A model generated the notes under the pieces. The model saw nothing but the letters and a program-made list of their open reading frames with translations, was not told the DNA's origin and ran no database searches. A stretch of 36,082 bases of DNA from Candidatus Cibiobacter qucibialis (lineage in GTDB: Bacteria; Bacillota; Clostridia; Oscillospirales; Ruminococcaceae), in NCBI GenBank assembly GCA_004000625.1, contig SAUS01000019.1:1-36082 (forward strand), given 5' to 3'. Numbering within the stretch: position 1 is the first letter of the stretch; every line of letters starts with the position of its first letter. Position numbers and translations under genes: made by a program. Below are positions 14,867 to 23,970 of the stretch, piece after piece.

Positions 14867-15727
14867 TCAAATAGCAACGCCATTTTGCATGGCGGCAGCC
14901 TGGGTGGTGTTCTTCATCAGCATGGCACGGGTCATGGGGCCAACGCCGCCGGGCACCGGGGTGATGTAACCCGCCACGGCGCTTGCTTCCTCAAAGTTCA
15001 CATCGCCGTGCAGCTTGCCGTCCGCACCGCGGTTGATGCCGACATCGATCACCACGGCGCCGGGCTTGACCATATCGCCAGTCACAAAACCAGCGCGGCC
15101 AACGGCTGCAACCAGAATATCCGCGTTGGCGCAGATTTCTTTCAGGTTGGCCGTGTGGGAATGGCAGACCGTAACGGTTGCATTTTTAGCCAGCAGCAAC
15201 AGGGCTGCTGGCTTGCCCACAATGTTGGAACGGCCGATGACCACGGCGTTTTTGCCGTCAATTTTGGTACCGGTAGATTCGATCATGCGGATGCAGCCCG
15301 CCGGGGTGCAGGGCAAAAAGCAGGGCTGGCCGGTCTGCATACGGCCCACGTTGACAGGGGAAAAACCGTCCACGTCCTTTTCCGGCGGGATGGCGTCAAT
15401 CACGGCGCGCTCATCGATCTGCTTGGGCAGCGGCAGCTGAACCAGAATGCCGTTTACGGTTTTGTCGGCTGCCAGCTCTGCAATTTTGGCCAGCAGTTCT
15501 TCCTGGGTGGTGGTTTCCGGCATGCGCAGTTCCAGGCTCTTGATGCCGCATTCGCCGCAGTCCTTTACCTTGCCGCGCACATACACCTGGCTGGCGGGGT
15601 TTTCGCCCACCAAAATCACAGCCAGGCAGGGTTCGATGCCCTTGGCTTTCAGGGCCGCTGCTTCGGCTGCAGCTTCGGCTTTGGTTGCGGCCGCAAGGGC
15701 CTTTCCGTCAATGATCTGTGCACTCAT
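14867..15727 (-). CDS. folD: Bifunctional methylene-THF dehydrogenase / methenyl-THF cyclohydrolase
   Basis: 286 residues. Interconverts 5,10-methylene-, 5,10-methenyl- and 10-formyl-tetrahydrofolate with NADP. The active-site Tyr49 and Lys53 lie in VYVRGKVK. VQLPLPKQID, EKDVDGFSPVNVG and the NADP-binding end PGGVGPMTRAMLMKNT are all present. CAGGAGGG lies upstream of the start. It follows lgt by 47 bases on the same strand and may be the last gene of that run. The rplU promoter overlaps the region just past its stop. Confidence 0.96.
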   Translation of the reverse strand: MSAQIIDGKALAAATKAEAAAEAAALKAKGIEPCLAVILVGENPASQVYVRGKVKDCGECGIKSLELRMPETTTQEELLAKIAELAADKTVNGILVQLPLPKQIDERAVIDAIPPEKDVDGFSPVNVGRMQTGQPCFLPCTPAGCIRMIESTGTKIDGKNAVVIGRSNIVGKPAALLLLAKNATVTVCHSHTANLKEICANADILVAAVGRAGFVTGDMVKPGAVVIDVGINRGADGKLHGDVNFEEASAVAGYITPVPGGVGPMTRAMLMKNTTQAAAMQNGVAI

Positions 15728-15774
15728 CTTTGCATTCCCTCCTGTGGTTTCCAGGTGCAGGATGCACCTAAACG

Positions 15775-16902
15775 TTACTCCCCTGCTTCGTCCTCCGGGG
15801 CCGGGGCTTCCGGCGCTTCGGCGGGCTGCTGGGGTTCGGCTACCACATTCCCCTCTTCTATCGCTTCACCATTGTCATTATTATCTTCCACTTTTTCCGC
15901 TTCGTCAAGGTCAAATTCCTCCAGGCGGCGGTTCATGGCGGCAGTGGCCTGAACAAATTCGCGATGGGACGCACTTGCGGGCAGTTCATCCACCACAAAA
16001 TAAGTTCCGGCGGCATCCAGTTTTTTCAGGTTGCTCACCTGCAGCGGCACCATCAGCTGCGCGCCCTTAAATCGCTGCAACCCGGCCACCAGCAGCACCA
16101 CCGCCGTGGCCACAGACACCAGTGCCACCAGCTGGCTGGTGCGCAGGGTGGAAGTGACCATCAGCGCATCGGTGCGCAGACCCTCGATCCAGTAGCGGCC
16201 CAGGCCGTACCAGATGATGTAGAGCAGAAACAGTTCGCCGTTAAAGCGGCGCTTTTTGATATGGCTTGCCAGCAGCACAACCCCCACCAGGCACCAGATG
16301 CTCTCGTACAGGAAGGTCGGGTGTACCGGCTGGGTGGGGTCCACAGTAACGCCCTCAGCAGCCAGGGTTGCCTGTACGCTGAGCAGGTAGTTATAGGTAC
16401 CCTCGCTGTACATGCCCCAGGGCAGCGTGGTGTTGCTGCCGAAAGCTTCCTGGTTGACAAAGTTGCCCCAGCGGCCCACGCCCTGACCAATCAGGAAGCA
16501 TATCCCAACCAGATCAAAGAGCGGCAGGATGGGAATGCGGCGGATCTTGGCCATCAGGCCGCCAAACACAAATGCGCCGATGACCGCGCCGTAAATGGCA
16601 ATACCGCCCTGGCGGATATCGATCATCTGCCAGATGCTTTCATACTTGAACGGCGCAAACACAATATAATAAATGCGCGCGCAGACGATTGCCATAACCG
16701 CGCCCACCAGGATCACATCGATCAGGCGGTCGGAGTTGATGCCGAAATCATCCGCATTGCGGAAAGCAAACAGCATGGCAAGCACCATGCCCGCGGCGAT
16801 GATCACACCGTACCAGTAAATGTTGAAACCGCCAATGCTGAGCGCAACGCGGTTGATGGTAAATTCCAGCCCAAGGCCGGGAAACTGAACATCAAAAGAC
16901 AT
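15775..16902 (-). CDS. lgt: Prolipoprotein diacylglyceryl transferase, with long C-terminal extension
   Basis: Membrane enzyme that moves diacylglycerol from phosphatidylglycerol to the lipobox cysteine of prolipoproteins. The Lgt signature GRWGNFVNQEAFG lies at 143-155, and HPTFLYES at 194-201. Seven or so hydrophobic segments run to about residue 275. The product is 375 residues, while the usual Lgt has about 270-300. The extra roughly 95 residues (281-375) are soluble, end in a Glu/Asp/Pro/Ala-rich tail and match nothing I recognise. It lies 13 bases after yfmH on the same strand. Confidence 0.95.
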   Translation of the reverse strand: MSFDVQFPGLGLEFTINRVALSIGGFNIYWYGVIIAAGMVLAMLFAFRNADDFGINSDRLIDVILVGAVMAIVCARIYYIVFAPFKYESIWQMIDIRQGGIAIYGAVIGAFVFGGLMAKIRRIPILPLFDLVGICFLIGQGVGRWGNFVNQEAFGSNTTLPWGMYSEGTYNYLLSVQATLAAEGVTVDPTQPVHPTFLYESIWCLVGVVLLASHIKKRRFNGELFLLYIIWYGLGRYWIEGLRTDALMVTSTLRTSQLVALVSVATAVVLLVAGLQRFKGAQLMVPLQVSNLKKLDAAGTYFVVDELPASASHREFVQATAAMNRRLEEFDLDEAEKVEDNNDNGEAIEEGNVVAEPQQPAEAPEAPAPEDEAGE

Positions 16903-16915
16903 CTGCCATTACACC

Positions 16916-18211
16916 TCATTCCTTCGGGTCGATCTGGATATAGGCGCTGTTTTCTTCCAGCAGCATGGTTTGCAGTGCCTTGTTCACATCGTCAACGGTC
17001 AAAGTGGCCAGCGCTTCAATTTCATCTGCCAGGGTGCGGCCTTTCAGGAAGGCCATGCCCATCTCCTCGGCGGCATCGTCCACGTTCTCCACATCAGCCA
17101 GCATTTCGCCGTACATCTGGTTTTTGACCAGGGTAAACAGCTCCGGGTCTACGCCGTTTTGGCGTAGGCGGGCAATTTCATCCCGCACCATCTGGGCAAC
17201 CTCACGCGGGGTCTCACTTTCACCGGTAAAAGCGATGATGCAGGCTCCCTCGGTGGAAAGATAATCGCCGCTGAACTCCGGGTTGACCAGCGATTCATCA
17301 TACAGCTTGCGGTACAGATTCGTCAGTCCGCCGCAGATCAGGTCCGGCAGCAGGTCTGCGATGACCTCCATGCGGGTATCGCCGCGGTTGATGGCGGCTT
17401 CCTTGTAGCCAAGGGCAAAGCAGGGCTTGTTGACCGGCATGGTAAAGGTGGTTTCTTTGTGCTGCACCGTATCGGCTTCCTGCGGGAAGATGGTTTCCAC
17501 CTGCGGGGGTTCCACTGCATCATACACACCGTTGCGGCGGCAGGCTTCCACAGCCTGATCCAGCGTGATGTTGCCCGCAACGGAAAGCACCATGTTGCCG
17601 GGGCGGTAGAACGCATCGGTGCAGGCGTACAGCAGTTCGGGCGTCAGCTCGGCAATGCTCTGGGTGGTGCCGGCGATATCGTCCCGGATGGGATGGCTTT
17701 GATACAGGCAGCGGAACAGTGCGGTCAGCAGCCGCCAATCCGGGCTGTCGTCATACATTTTGATTTCCTGCCCGATGATGCCCTGCTCCTTGGCGATGGT
17801 CTCCTTGGTAAACCAGGGATGACCGACCATGTTGAGCAGAATATCCAGGTTTTCATCCGTCATGCCGGTTGCGGTAAAAATATAGCAGGTGCGGTCATAG
17901 CTGGTAAAAGCGTTTGCCGCAGCGCCAGTTTTGGCATACAGGTCGAACGCATCGCCCTGCTCGGATTCAAACATTTTGTGTTCCAGAAAGTGCGCGGTAC
18001 CGGCGGGCAGCTGGATCCGTTTGCCGTTAAGGGTAAATTCCCGCACAACGGAGCCAAAGTTGGTGGCGTACATGGCGTGTACCGAGCTGTAGCCCGGCAT
18101 AGTGCGGCACAAAACCGTCAAGCCGCTGGGCAGGGTCACGCTCTGGCAGTTGACCGCCCCCGCGGCTTTTTCCCGGATGGCAACCGGGCTGTGTTCTGCG
18201 TGTTCCATCAT
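16916..18211 (-). CDS. yfmH: M16 family zinc peptidase, YfmH-type active subunit
   Basis: 431 residues. The inverted zinc motif HFLEH lies at 74-78, and a third Glu ligand is likely in KEQGIIGQEI (141-150). Homologues are named EF-P 5-aminopentanol modification-associated protein YfmH, paired with YfmF. The ATG overlaps the yfmF stop (ATGA), so the two are translationally coupled and probably form a heterodimer. GGAGGGGG lies upstream. The actual substrate is not shown by the sequence. Confidence 0.9.
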   Translation of the reverse strand: MMEHAEHSPVAIREKAAGAVNCQSVTLPSGLTVLCRTMPGYSSVHAMYATNFGSVVREFTLNGKRIQLPAGTAHFLEHKMFESEQGDAFDLYAKTGAAANAFTSYDRTCYIFTATGMTDENLDILLNMVGHPWFTKETIAKEQGIIGQEIKMYDDSPDWRLLTALFRCLYQSHPIRDDIAGTTQSIAELTPELLYACTDAFYRPGNMVLSVAGNITLDQAVEACRRNGVYDAVEPPQVETIFPQEADTVQHKETTFTMPVNKPCFALGYKEAAINRGDTRMEVIADLLPDLICGGLTNLYRKLYDESLVNPEFSGDYLSTEGACIIAFTGESETPREVAQMVRDEIARLRQNGVDPELFTLVKNQMYGEMLADVENVDDAAEEMGMAFLKGRTLADEIEALATLTVDDVNKALQTMLLEENSAYIQIDPKE

Positions 18212-19485
18212 GCGTTTTCCCCCTCCCCTTTTGCCGTCAGCGTGTAGCCAACAGAGTAATGGTAACTCTGCAGCACTTCGCGCACTTCGTCCGCCGTAAC
18301 GGCGTTGGTCAGCACCTTGCCGTATTCCGGCGGGGCCAGCGCTTCGTCACGCAGGATCTGGCCATAGTACCAGCTTTCCAGTCCTCCGAGGGAATCTCCC
18401 AGCGAATCCAGGCTGGAAAGCAGGCTGCGGCGGCAGTCGCCCATTTCCTGTTCGGTGATAGGGCCGGTGCACAGGTCGTTCAGTTCTTTCAGGATCGCAG
18501 CTTCGGCTTGGGCTTCGCGGCCCGGCTCCACGCCGGAATCCACCATCATCACACCGGTGGCGCGCAGAGCGCTGGAACCGCAGTAATAGCAAAGGCTCTG
18601 TTTTTCGCGCACATTGCGGAACAGGCGGCTGGTGGTGGAGCCGCCAAACACGCTCATTGCCATCCGCATCACGGTAATGCTGGGCAGGTCCTCCGGCGTG
18701 CCGCGGGTAAACAGCATACACAGCTTGGCCTGGGTCAGGCCGGGGATTTCCTCGCTGAAGTGCTGGGTTTCAATAATGGGCATGGCCAGCGGCATGGCAA
18801 AGCGCTGGGGGCTGCGGGCAGCGCCAGCCAGCTTTTGCAGCAGCAGCTCTTCCACCAGGGCGGGATCCGCCCCCTGCACCATCACATCAATGGATGCCAG
18901 CGAAAGGATGCGGTCATACTCGGCTTTCAGAGTCTGGGGCGTTACGTTGGGCAGGTCACTTTTGTAGCCGCCCAGCTCAATGCCTGCCGGGGAATCGCCG
19001 TAAAATTTGCGGCGGGCCTGGCGCACACAGTACAGGCGCTTATTGTTGAACTCGGCATCCAGGCGGCGGGCCAGGGATTCTTTTTCAATGCGCACAGCCT
19101 CCGGGTCAAACACACCATCAATCAGGTACGGCTCAAAGATGGTACCAAAGGCGATATCGGCATATTCACGGGTCAGATTCTCACCGTCAAGGGCAAAGCG
19201 ATCCTTGATGCCGCAGATGTCCACCGTCAGCACGCGGTCAATTCCGGCGCTGCTCTGGTCCACGCCAAGGTCGGCACCGTACAGCCGCGCCAATTTGCGG
19301 GAAAGCTCCGTCATATCCGGGCAGCCCGCATAGCCGCGTTCCAGCACCAGCGGCAGCACAGCGGCATCCGTTGCGCTGCGGCGCAATGCCGGGTAGCGCA
19401 GATGGATGGTAATGCGGCAGCGGTTAAATTTTTCGGCATCCAATGTGGTGATAAATACACCGGGAGCCAGTTTTTTACGTTCCAA
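18208..19485 (-). CDS. yfmF: M16 family protein, YfmF-type non-catalytic subunit
   Basis: 425 residues of the M16 fold. Where the HxxEH zinc motif should be, it reads LPLVLERGYAGCPDM, so it cannot bind zinc in the usual way. In M16 heterodimers the second subunit supplies an R/Y pair or substrate surface. It starts at TTG (19485), 8 bases after a strong GGAGGA; no better ATG is near. First of the yfmF-yfmH-lgt-folD run. Confidence 0.88.
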   Translation of the reverse strand: MERKKLAPGVFITTLDAEKFNRCRITIHLRYPALRRSATDAAVLPLVLERGYAGCPDMTELSRKLARLYGADLGVDQSSAGIDRVLTVDICGIKDRFALDGENLTREYADIAFGTIFEPYLIDGVFDPEAVRIEKESLARRLDAEFNNKRLYCVRQARRKFYGDSPAGIELGGYKSDLPNVTPQTLKAEYDRILSLASIDVMVQGADPALVEELLLQKLAGAARSPQRFAMPLAMPIIETQHFSEEIPGLTQAKLCMLFTRGTPEDLPSITVMRMAMSVFGGSTTSRLFRNVREKQSLCYYCGSSALRATGVMMVDSGVEPGREAQAEAAILKELNDLCTGPITEQEMGDCRRSLLSSLDSLGDSLGGLESWYYGQILRDEALAPPEYGKVLTNAVTADEVREVLQSYHYSVGYTLTAKGEGENA

Positions 19486-19536
19486 ATCAGTATCCTCCGA
19501 ATTTCTTCCGAATTCCTCGGATGATGGGTCCCGCCC

Positions 19537-20013
19537 TTAAAACGATGTGCGGCGTTTGCCGGTCATGGCGGCAACGTCCAGGGCCAAAACCGTGGTGTGT
19601 TCCACCATTTCCGGCTCAAAGGGCAGGTCCGGGCAGTGGTAATGCTGCATCAGCGCCTGCAGGGCGGTCAGCTTTTCCCCGCCTTCCACAAAGCGGACGG
19701 TCCCGCGGCCAATGACGCTCTGGTAGTTCATACCATAAGTGCAGGAGGTTGCCCCGCCGCTTACGGTGCCGGGGCAGTCAGCTTCAAAGCTCACATTGGG
19801 GTCAGCGCGCAGCAGGTCCAGCTTGGTGCCAACGGGGGCACAGTGGAAATACAGCGTCAGGCTTTGCGGCCCGGCGGCCATACCAAAGTTCAGCGGAACA
19901 AGGTACGGCACGCCGGATGCCGGGTCGTTGATGGCAACGCGGCAGACGGGGCACTGTTCCAAAATGGCAAGTTGGCCCTCCAGGTCCGCCACTTCACGAT
20001 CCTTACGGCGCAT
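19537..20013 (-). CDS. Pyridoxamine 5'-phosphate oxidase-fold flavoprotein (NimA-like)
   Basis: 158 residues. A small split-barrel flavin-binding protein of the PNPOx-like/NimA family. FHCAPVGTKLDLLRADPNVSFEAD (about 57-80) matches the FMN-contact region (HxAxxGxKxxxL pattern). Such proteins bind FMN or similar cofactors; a nitroimidazole reductase role cannot be inferred safely. The ATG shares one base with the ribF stop (TAATG) and follows AAAGGAGG, so it is coupled to the FAD synthetase gene. The open frame extends 80 codons upstream through ribF and is not used. Confidence 0.85.
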   Translation of the reverse strand: MRRKDREVADLEGQLAILEQCPVCRVAINDPASGVPYLVPLNFGMAAGPQSLTLYFHCAPVGTKLDLLRADPNVSFEADCPGTVSGGATSCTYGMNYQSVIGRGTVRFVEGGEKLTALQALMQHYHCPDLPFEPEMVEHTTVLALDVAAMTGKRRTSF

Positions 20014-20942
20014 TACGCTTCCTCCTTTGCGGCAAAATAGGCAATGCTTTGCTGGGCAGCGGTTTCGATCAGGTCTGCCAGCTCCTGCAATGTACCAAAC
20101 TTGCGCACAGCGCACAGGTAGTGGTGGAATTCCAGCACCGGCGTCTGGCCATAGGTATCGCCATGGTAGCCCGGCACATAGGTTTCGCAGGTAACAGGGG
20201 CGTTGGCGGCATCCACGGTGGGACGGCGGCCAATACCGGTTGCGGATGGCCACCAGCGGCCATCCAGCCAGATACGGGTCAGGTACACGCCGGTGCAGGG
20301 CTGCAAAGCGTCTGCGGGATAGTTCTGGTTGATGGTGGGTTTGCCCAGCTTGGAGGTGCCGATGCCCTTGCCGTGGCGCACCGGCCAGTCAATGCAGTAG
20401 GGCGCCCCCAGCATGGCGTTGGCATCCTCGATGCGGCCTTCCTCCAGCGCGGCACGGATGCGAGTGGAGGAGACCGTCTGCCCGCCGTATTGTGCCATGT
20501 CCACAATGGTCACGGCGATGCCCAGCGGGGCGCACAGCTCCTTCAGGCGGTCCACATTCCCGGCGGCATATGCGCCAAAGGTAAAGTTATCGCCGCAGAA
20601 CACCGCCTTGGCGGCAAAGCATTCCACCAGAATTTTGTTGACGAAATCTTCCGGGCTTAAGCTGCGGAAGGATTCAAACGGGGGTTCCATATAGGCGGTA
20701 ATGCCCAAAGCGGCAACGCGGGCATGCTTTTGCCCAGCGGACAAGATACGCCCGCCCTTGAGCGACTGCCCGCCCGGCAGGCTGAAGGTAAAAGCCGCAG
20801 GGGTCAGGCCGTGGGCCGCGGCGTATTCCACCGCTGCCCCCAGCACACGGCGGTGCCCAAGGTGAACACCGTCAAAATAGCCCAAGGCCACGGCGCTGCC
20901 GTTGGGTGCGCCCACCGGGGCCAGTGTATTCAAAATATTCAT
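20013..20942 (-). CDS. ribF: Bifunctional riboflavin kinase / FAD synthetase
   Basis: 309 residues from the chosen start. The N-terminal FAD synthetase domain has ALGYFDGVHLGHRR (nucleotide-binding G-F-D-G-V-H-x-G-H) and FCGDNFTFG. The C-terminal flavokinase domain has GKGIGTSKLGKPTINQNYP, a variant of the GxGxxxGxPTxN motif. It converts riboflavin to FMN and FAD. The start is uncertain: ATG at 20942 gives the best N-terminus, ATG at 20954 is close to AGGA. It lies in the truB-ribF arrangement usual in Firmicutes. Confidence 0.9.
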   Translation of the reverse strand: MNILNTLAPVGAPNGSAVALGYFDGVHLGHRRVLGAAVEYAAAHGLTPAAFTFSLPGGQSLKGGRILSAGQKHARVAALGITAYMEPPFESFRSLSPEDFVNKILVECFAAKAVFCGDNFTFGAYAAGNVDRLKELCAPLGIAVTIVDMAQYGGQTVSSTRIRAALEEGRIEDANAMLGAPYCIDWPVRHGKGIGTSKLGKPTINQNYPADALQPCTGVYLTRIWLDGRWWPSATGIGRRPTVDAANAPVTCETYVPGYHGDTYGQTPVLEFHHYLCAVRKFGTLQELADLIETAAQQSIAYFAAKEEA

Positions 20943-21010
20943 GGTAGTTGGCATACTTCCTGTTGTTGAGCGGACAGCGGTTCTGCCCGTTGCGGTTTGG
21001 GTGCAGGCGT

Positions 21011-21901
21011 TCACGCCCGCTCGCAGAAGATCTTTTCCACCTGCAACACACCCTGCGTCACGTTGGCAAGCCCCAAAAAGGTACCTGCGGCATCATACAC
21101 GCGGTATTTGCCGTCCTGTGCGCGGTAGTGGCTGGTGGGGCAGCCGTTGAAGAGGTGCTTTTTCACTGCATCGTCCACCGTCAGGGCAGGCAGCGAGGCA
21201 AACACGTGTTCCACCGGCAGCAGCCAGCCGCTTTGCTGCAGGGTACCTGCTTCAGCAGCGGCCAGGATTTCCGGCAGGGTGTGGCATTCCTCAATCTTGA
21301 ACGCCCCGGCGCGGGTGCGGCGCAGTGCCGCCAATGTGGCGGGCACGCCCAAAGCTGTACCGATATCCTCCGCCAGAACGCGGATATAGGTGCCCTTGGA
21401 GCAGCTGACTCGGATGGTATAATCCCCCGGTGCCGGGCTGCCCAGGTAGGTAATCTCATAAATCGTGATGGGGCGCGGGGTGCGCTCCACCGTCTGGCCT
21501 TTGCGGGCCGCCTTGTACAGCGGCTGGCCGTTGATCTTGACCGCTGAATACATCGGCGGCAGCTGCATCTGCCGGCCCATAAACTGCGGCAAAACGGCTT
21601 TCAGCTCTGCTTCACCCACCGTAACAGGAGCGGTTTCCAGCACAGTGCCGGTCACATCGCCGGTATCGGTGCGCAGGCCAAGGCGAATGGTAGCTTCATA
21701 GGTTTTATCATGGTCAGGCTGGCGGTCCGCCGCGGCGGTGGCATTGCCGATAAACACGGCGAGCACACCAGTCGCCATAGGATCCAGTGTGCCCGCGTGC
21801 CCCAGCCTGCGCGTTCCCAGCGCACCGCGCAGCTTGGCCAGCACATCAAAGCTGGTCCAGCCCGCAGGTTTATCAACTGGGAGAATGGCACAAGTATTCA
21901 T
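21011..21901 (-). CDS. truB: tRNA pseudouridine(55) synthase
   Basis: 296 residues. Converts U55 of the T-loop of tRNAs to pseudouridine. The catalytic Asp40 lies in GHAGTLDPMATGVL. KTYEATIRLG and SCSKGTYIRVLAEDIG follow, and the last 80 residues fit a PUA-like end. The start at 21901 is set by AAAGGAAAA upstream; the open frame runs 30 codons further. ribF follows on the same strand. Confidence 0.95.
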   Translation of the reverse strand: MNTCAILPVDKPAGWTSFDVLAKLRGALGTRRLGHAGTLDPMATGVLAVFIGNATAAADRQPDHDKTYEATIRLGLRTDTGDVTGTVLETAPVTVGEAELKAVLPQFMGRQMQLPPMYSAVKINGQPLYKAARKGQTVERTPRPITIYEITYLGSPAPGDYTIRVSCSKGTYIRVLAEDIGTALGVPATLAALRRTRAGAFKIEECHTLPEILAAAEAGTLQQSGWLLPVEHVFASLPALTVDDAVKKHLFNGCPTSHYRAQDGKYRVYDAAGTFLGLANVTQGVLQVEKIFCERA

Positions 21902-22053
21902 TGGGGTTTTCCTTTTCAGTTTATTGTGCTGCATTCGGCAGCAGCACCCAGCTGCGGTGCCAGCCTTGCGGCGGCAAGCAGATGGTGCCATCTTGCAGGT
22001 TTACAGGCGTGTGCCGCATCCCCGTGTGCTGCGCGTTGTGGTGCAGCTGGCCT

Positions 22054-23043
22054 TCAACCAGCGTCCTGATCCAGCAAGCCGCAGCGCTGCAACTCCTTGC
22101 GGACTTCCTCCAGCACGGCATGCTTGGCGTTATCCAGGTTGCCGCTGATCTCGCACCCGGCTGCGCGGGCATGGCCGCCGCCGCCCAGGCGGCGCGCAAT
22201 GTTGCAGGCATCAATGCTGCCCGATGTACGCACGCTGATGCGGAAGCTGCCATCCCGCTGCTGGCGGTAGGTCAGGCCAACCTCCACGCCTTCAATGGAG
22301 CGCGGCAGGCTGGTCAGGTCCTCCAGCTCGGCACCCGCCACGCCGGAAGATTCGATCTGGTCCCAGGTCAGGCAGATCACGGCGCACAGGTCGTTGAAAT
22401 AATATTCCAGGCTTTCCATCGCCATGCGTTCCGCAGTTATGCGGGCATGGGAGCGGGATTCAAACAGGCGGGCATTCAGTTTTTCCACATCGGCACCGGC
22501 TTCCATCACGCGGGCCGCCGCCATATGGGTGCGGGGTGTGGTACTGGCAAACTTAAAGCAGCCGGTATCGGTTGCAATGCCGGTATACAGGCAGTTGGCG
22601 ATCTGCGGCGTAATGGTCACGCCCATATCCACGATCACATCCAGCAAAAACTCGCAGGCCGCGGCGGCGCCGGGATCCAGCAGGGTTTCATAGGCATAGC
22701 CGCTGTTGCTGGCATGGTGGTCAATGCAAAGGTTGGTATGGGCGGCATACTGCGGCACATTGTTATTTTCGCCAAAAAGCTGGATGCTGGCAACATCCAC
22801 CGCCACCACAAATGCAGGGTTAAAGCTGCCGTCAAACCAGCGCAGCTCCATATAATCATACATTTTGGGGATGGGGTCGCTGCATAAAATCGCGGCGTTT
22901 TTGCCCAGCGCCTTGAGCGCAAGATACAGTGCACCGGCGCAGCCGATGGTATCGCCATCGGGGTTTTTGTGGCAAAGGATCAGGATATCGTCCGCGCCGC
23001 GCAGACGCAGCACGGCTGTCTGCCGATCCACAGATTCGGTCAT
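22054..23043 (-). CDS. nrnA: DHH/DHHA1 nanoRNase / pAp phosphatase
   Basis: 329 residues. Breaks down short oligoribonucleotides and 3'-phosphoadenosine 5'-phosphate. The DHH domain has NPDGD (27-31), VDVA near 82 and CIDHHASN (DHH at 108-110). The DHHA1 domain ends with RRLGGGGHARAAG. GAGGAG precedes the ATG. In related genomes nrnA directly follows rbfA; here a 332-bp inverted-repeat element separates them. Confidence 0.93.
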   Translation of the reverse strand: MTESVDRQTAVLRLRGADDILILCHKNPDGDTIGCAGALYLALKALGKNAAILCSDPIPKMYDYMELRWFDGSFNPAFVVAVDVASIQLFGENNNVPQYAAHTNLCIDHHASNSGYAYETLLDPGAAAACEFLLDVIVDMGVTITPQIANCLYTGIATDTGCFKFASTTPRTHMAAARVMEAGADVEKLNARLFESRSHARITAERMAMESLEYYFNDLCAVICLTWDQIESSGVAGAELEDLTSLPRSIEGVEVGLTYRQQRDGSFRISVRTSGSIDACNIARRLGGGGHARAAGCEISGNLDNAKHAVLEEVRKELQRCGLLDQDAG

Positions 23044-23523
23044 AAGGCTCCTCTTTTCTCGGCCGCGATTGGGGGCTATTCCCTCTCCCCCGTTGGTTCC
23101 GGCCTTTGGGAAGGCGCAGCTGCAAGCGTAAATTTCAACTGCGCGTTTTGGTCGATGACTGGCTGCAGCACCAGTTAAGATGTATCTGAAAACAACGAAA
23201 ATGACAGATATTTCGCAAGCACAAGCAGGATGTAAGGCAAAGAACCGCAGGGATCCTTTGTGGATTCCAAGGGCAATACCGCACAATTCCCGCCTTGCGG
23301 CTTAAGCACCGCTCCGGCAGCTGCGGCACGGCATCTGCGTTGCCAAAATGCTCGATAAGACATCCAGTATTATCTGCGCTTTTGGCTTGGCATCTGCCGC
23401 ACCTCGCTCGCCGTATCGGCACTTAGAATTATGCGGTATTGCCCAAGGTTTTTTAGCGCAAAATCCGGCTGTGTTTGTAAAAACAGACTACATTTTCGAC
23501 TTTTCAGATACAGTCTGGGCAGG
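23044..23523. other. Gap between nrnA and rbfA, mostly repeat
   Basis: The 332-bp element fills 23181-23512. The remaining 23044-23180 holds a hairpin-like GCGCAG...CTGCGC and the nrnA ribosome binding site. No gene was seen. Confidence 0.7.
23181..23512 (+). mobile_element. Complete 332-bp nested palindromic element (MITE-like)
   Basis: The outer ends are TGTATCTGAAAA and TTTTCAGATACA, a perfect 12-bp inverted repeat that extends imperfectly for about 50 bases (CGAAAATG is shared; AAGCACAAGC versus AAACACAGCC). Inside lies a 172-bp unit (23272-23443) bounded by GGCAATACCGCACAATTC and its near-exact reverse complement. The centre is again palindromic (GATAAGACATCCAGTATTATC-like). There is no open frame of note. 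It starts 11 bases beyond the rbfA stop. Confidence 0.85.
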
Positions 23524-23907
23524 TTATTCCTGCTCTTCCGGTTCTGCCTGTGCTGCGGGGTGTGCTTTTTCAATATCCTGCAGCAGCTGGTCAATGTGCA
23601 CTGCGTAAGCAGCGCTGTCATCCTTGGTAAACACAAAGCGCGGGGCTTTGCGGATGTGCATGCGGCGGCTGACTTCGGTGCGGATATGGCCCGAAGCTTT
23701 GTTCAGGGCCTTCACCACCGGGTCCGCGCCGCCTTCGCGCCCCATCACACTGATGTACACCTTGGCGACATCCAGGTCCGGGGTAACATCAAGCCGGGTC
23801 ACAGTCAACAGACCACCCGAAACGCGGGGGTCCTTCATTTCGCCGATAATGGCGATCAGCTCGCGTTTCATATCCTGTGCCATACGGCCATGGTTTTTGC
23901 TTGGCAT
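23524..23907 (-). CDS. rbfA: 30S ribosome-binding factor A
   Basis: 127 residues. KH-type protein that helps late 30S maturation around 16S helix 1. It begins MPSKNHGRMAQDMKRELIAII and contains MKDPRVSGGLLTVTRLDVTPDL and the family's AxG-like KALNKASGHIRTEVSRRM. The C-terminus is a short acidic tail. A small hairpin (AAGCCCC/GGGGCTT, 23922-23939) sits just before the ribosome binding site. It follows infB by 63 bases. Confidence 0.96.
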   Translation of the reverse strand: MPSKNHGRMAQDMKRELIAIIGEMKDPRVSGGLLTVTRLDVTPDLDVAKVYISVMGREGGADPVVKALNKASGHIRTEVSRRMHIRKAPRFVFTKDDSAAYAVHIDQLLQDIEKAHPAAQAEPEEQE

Positions 23908-23970
23908 AACTTTACCTCATAAAGCCCCCTGCGGGGCTTGTCAAACAAGCGGGAACGGCTCAATGCCGGA

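Noticed and set aside
21921..22053. Minus-strand frame continuing past nrnA, ending ...GWHRSWVLLPNAAQ
   Set aside because: The composition is protein-like, but there is no acceptable start codon with a ribosome binding site after the nrnA stop. It might be a gene remnant; support is too weak to call.
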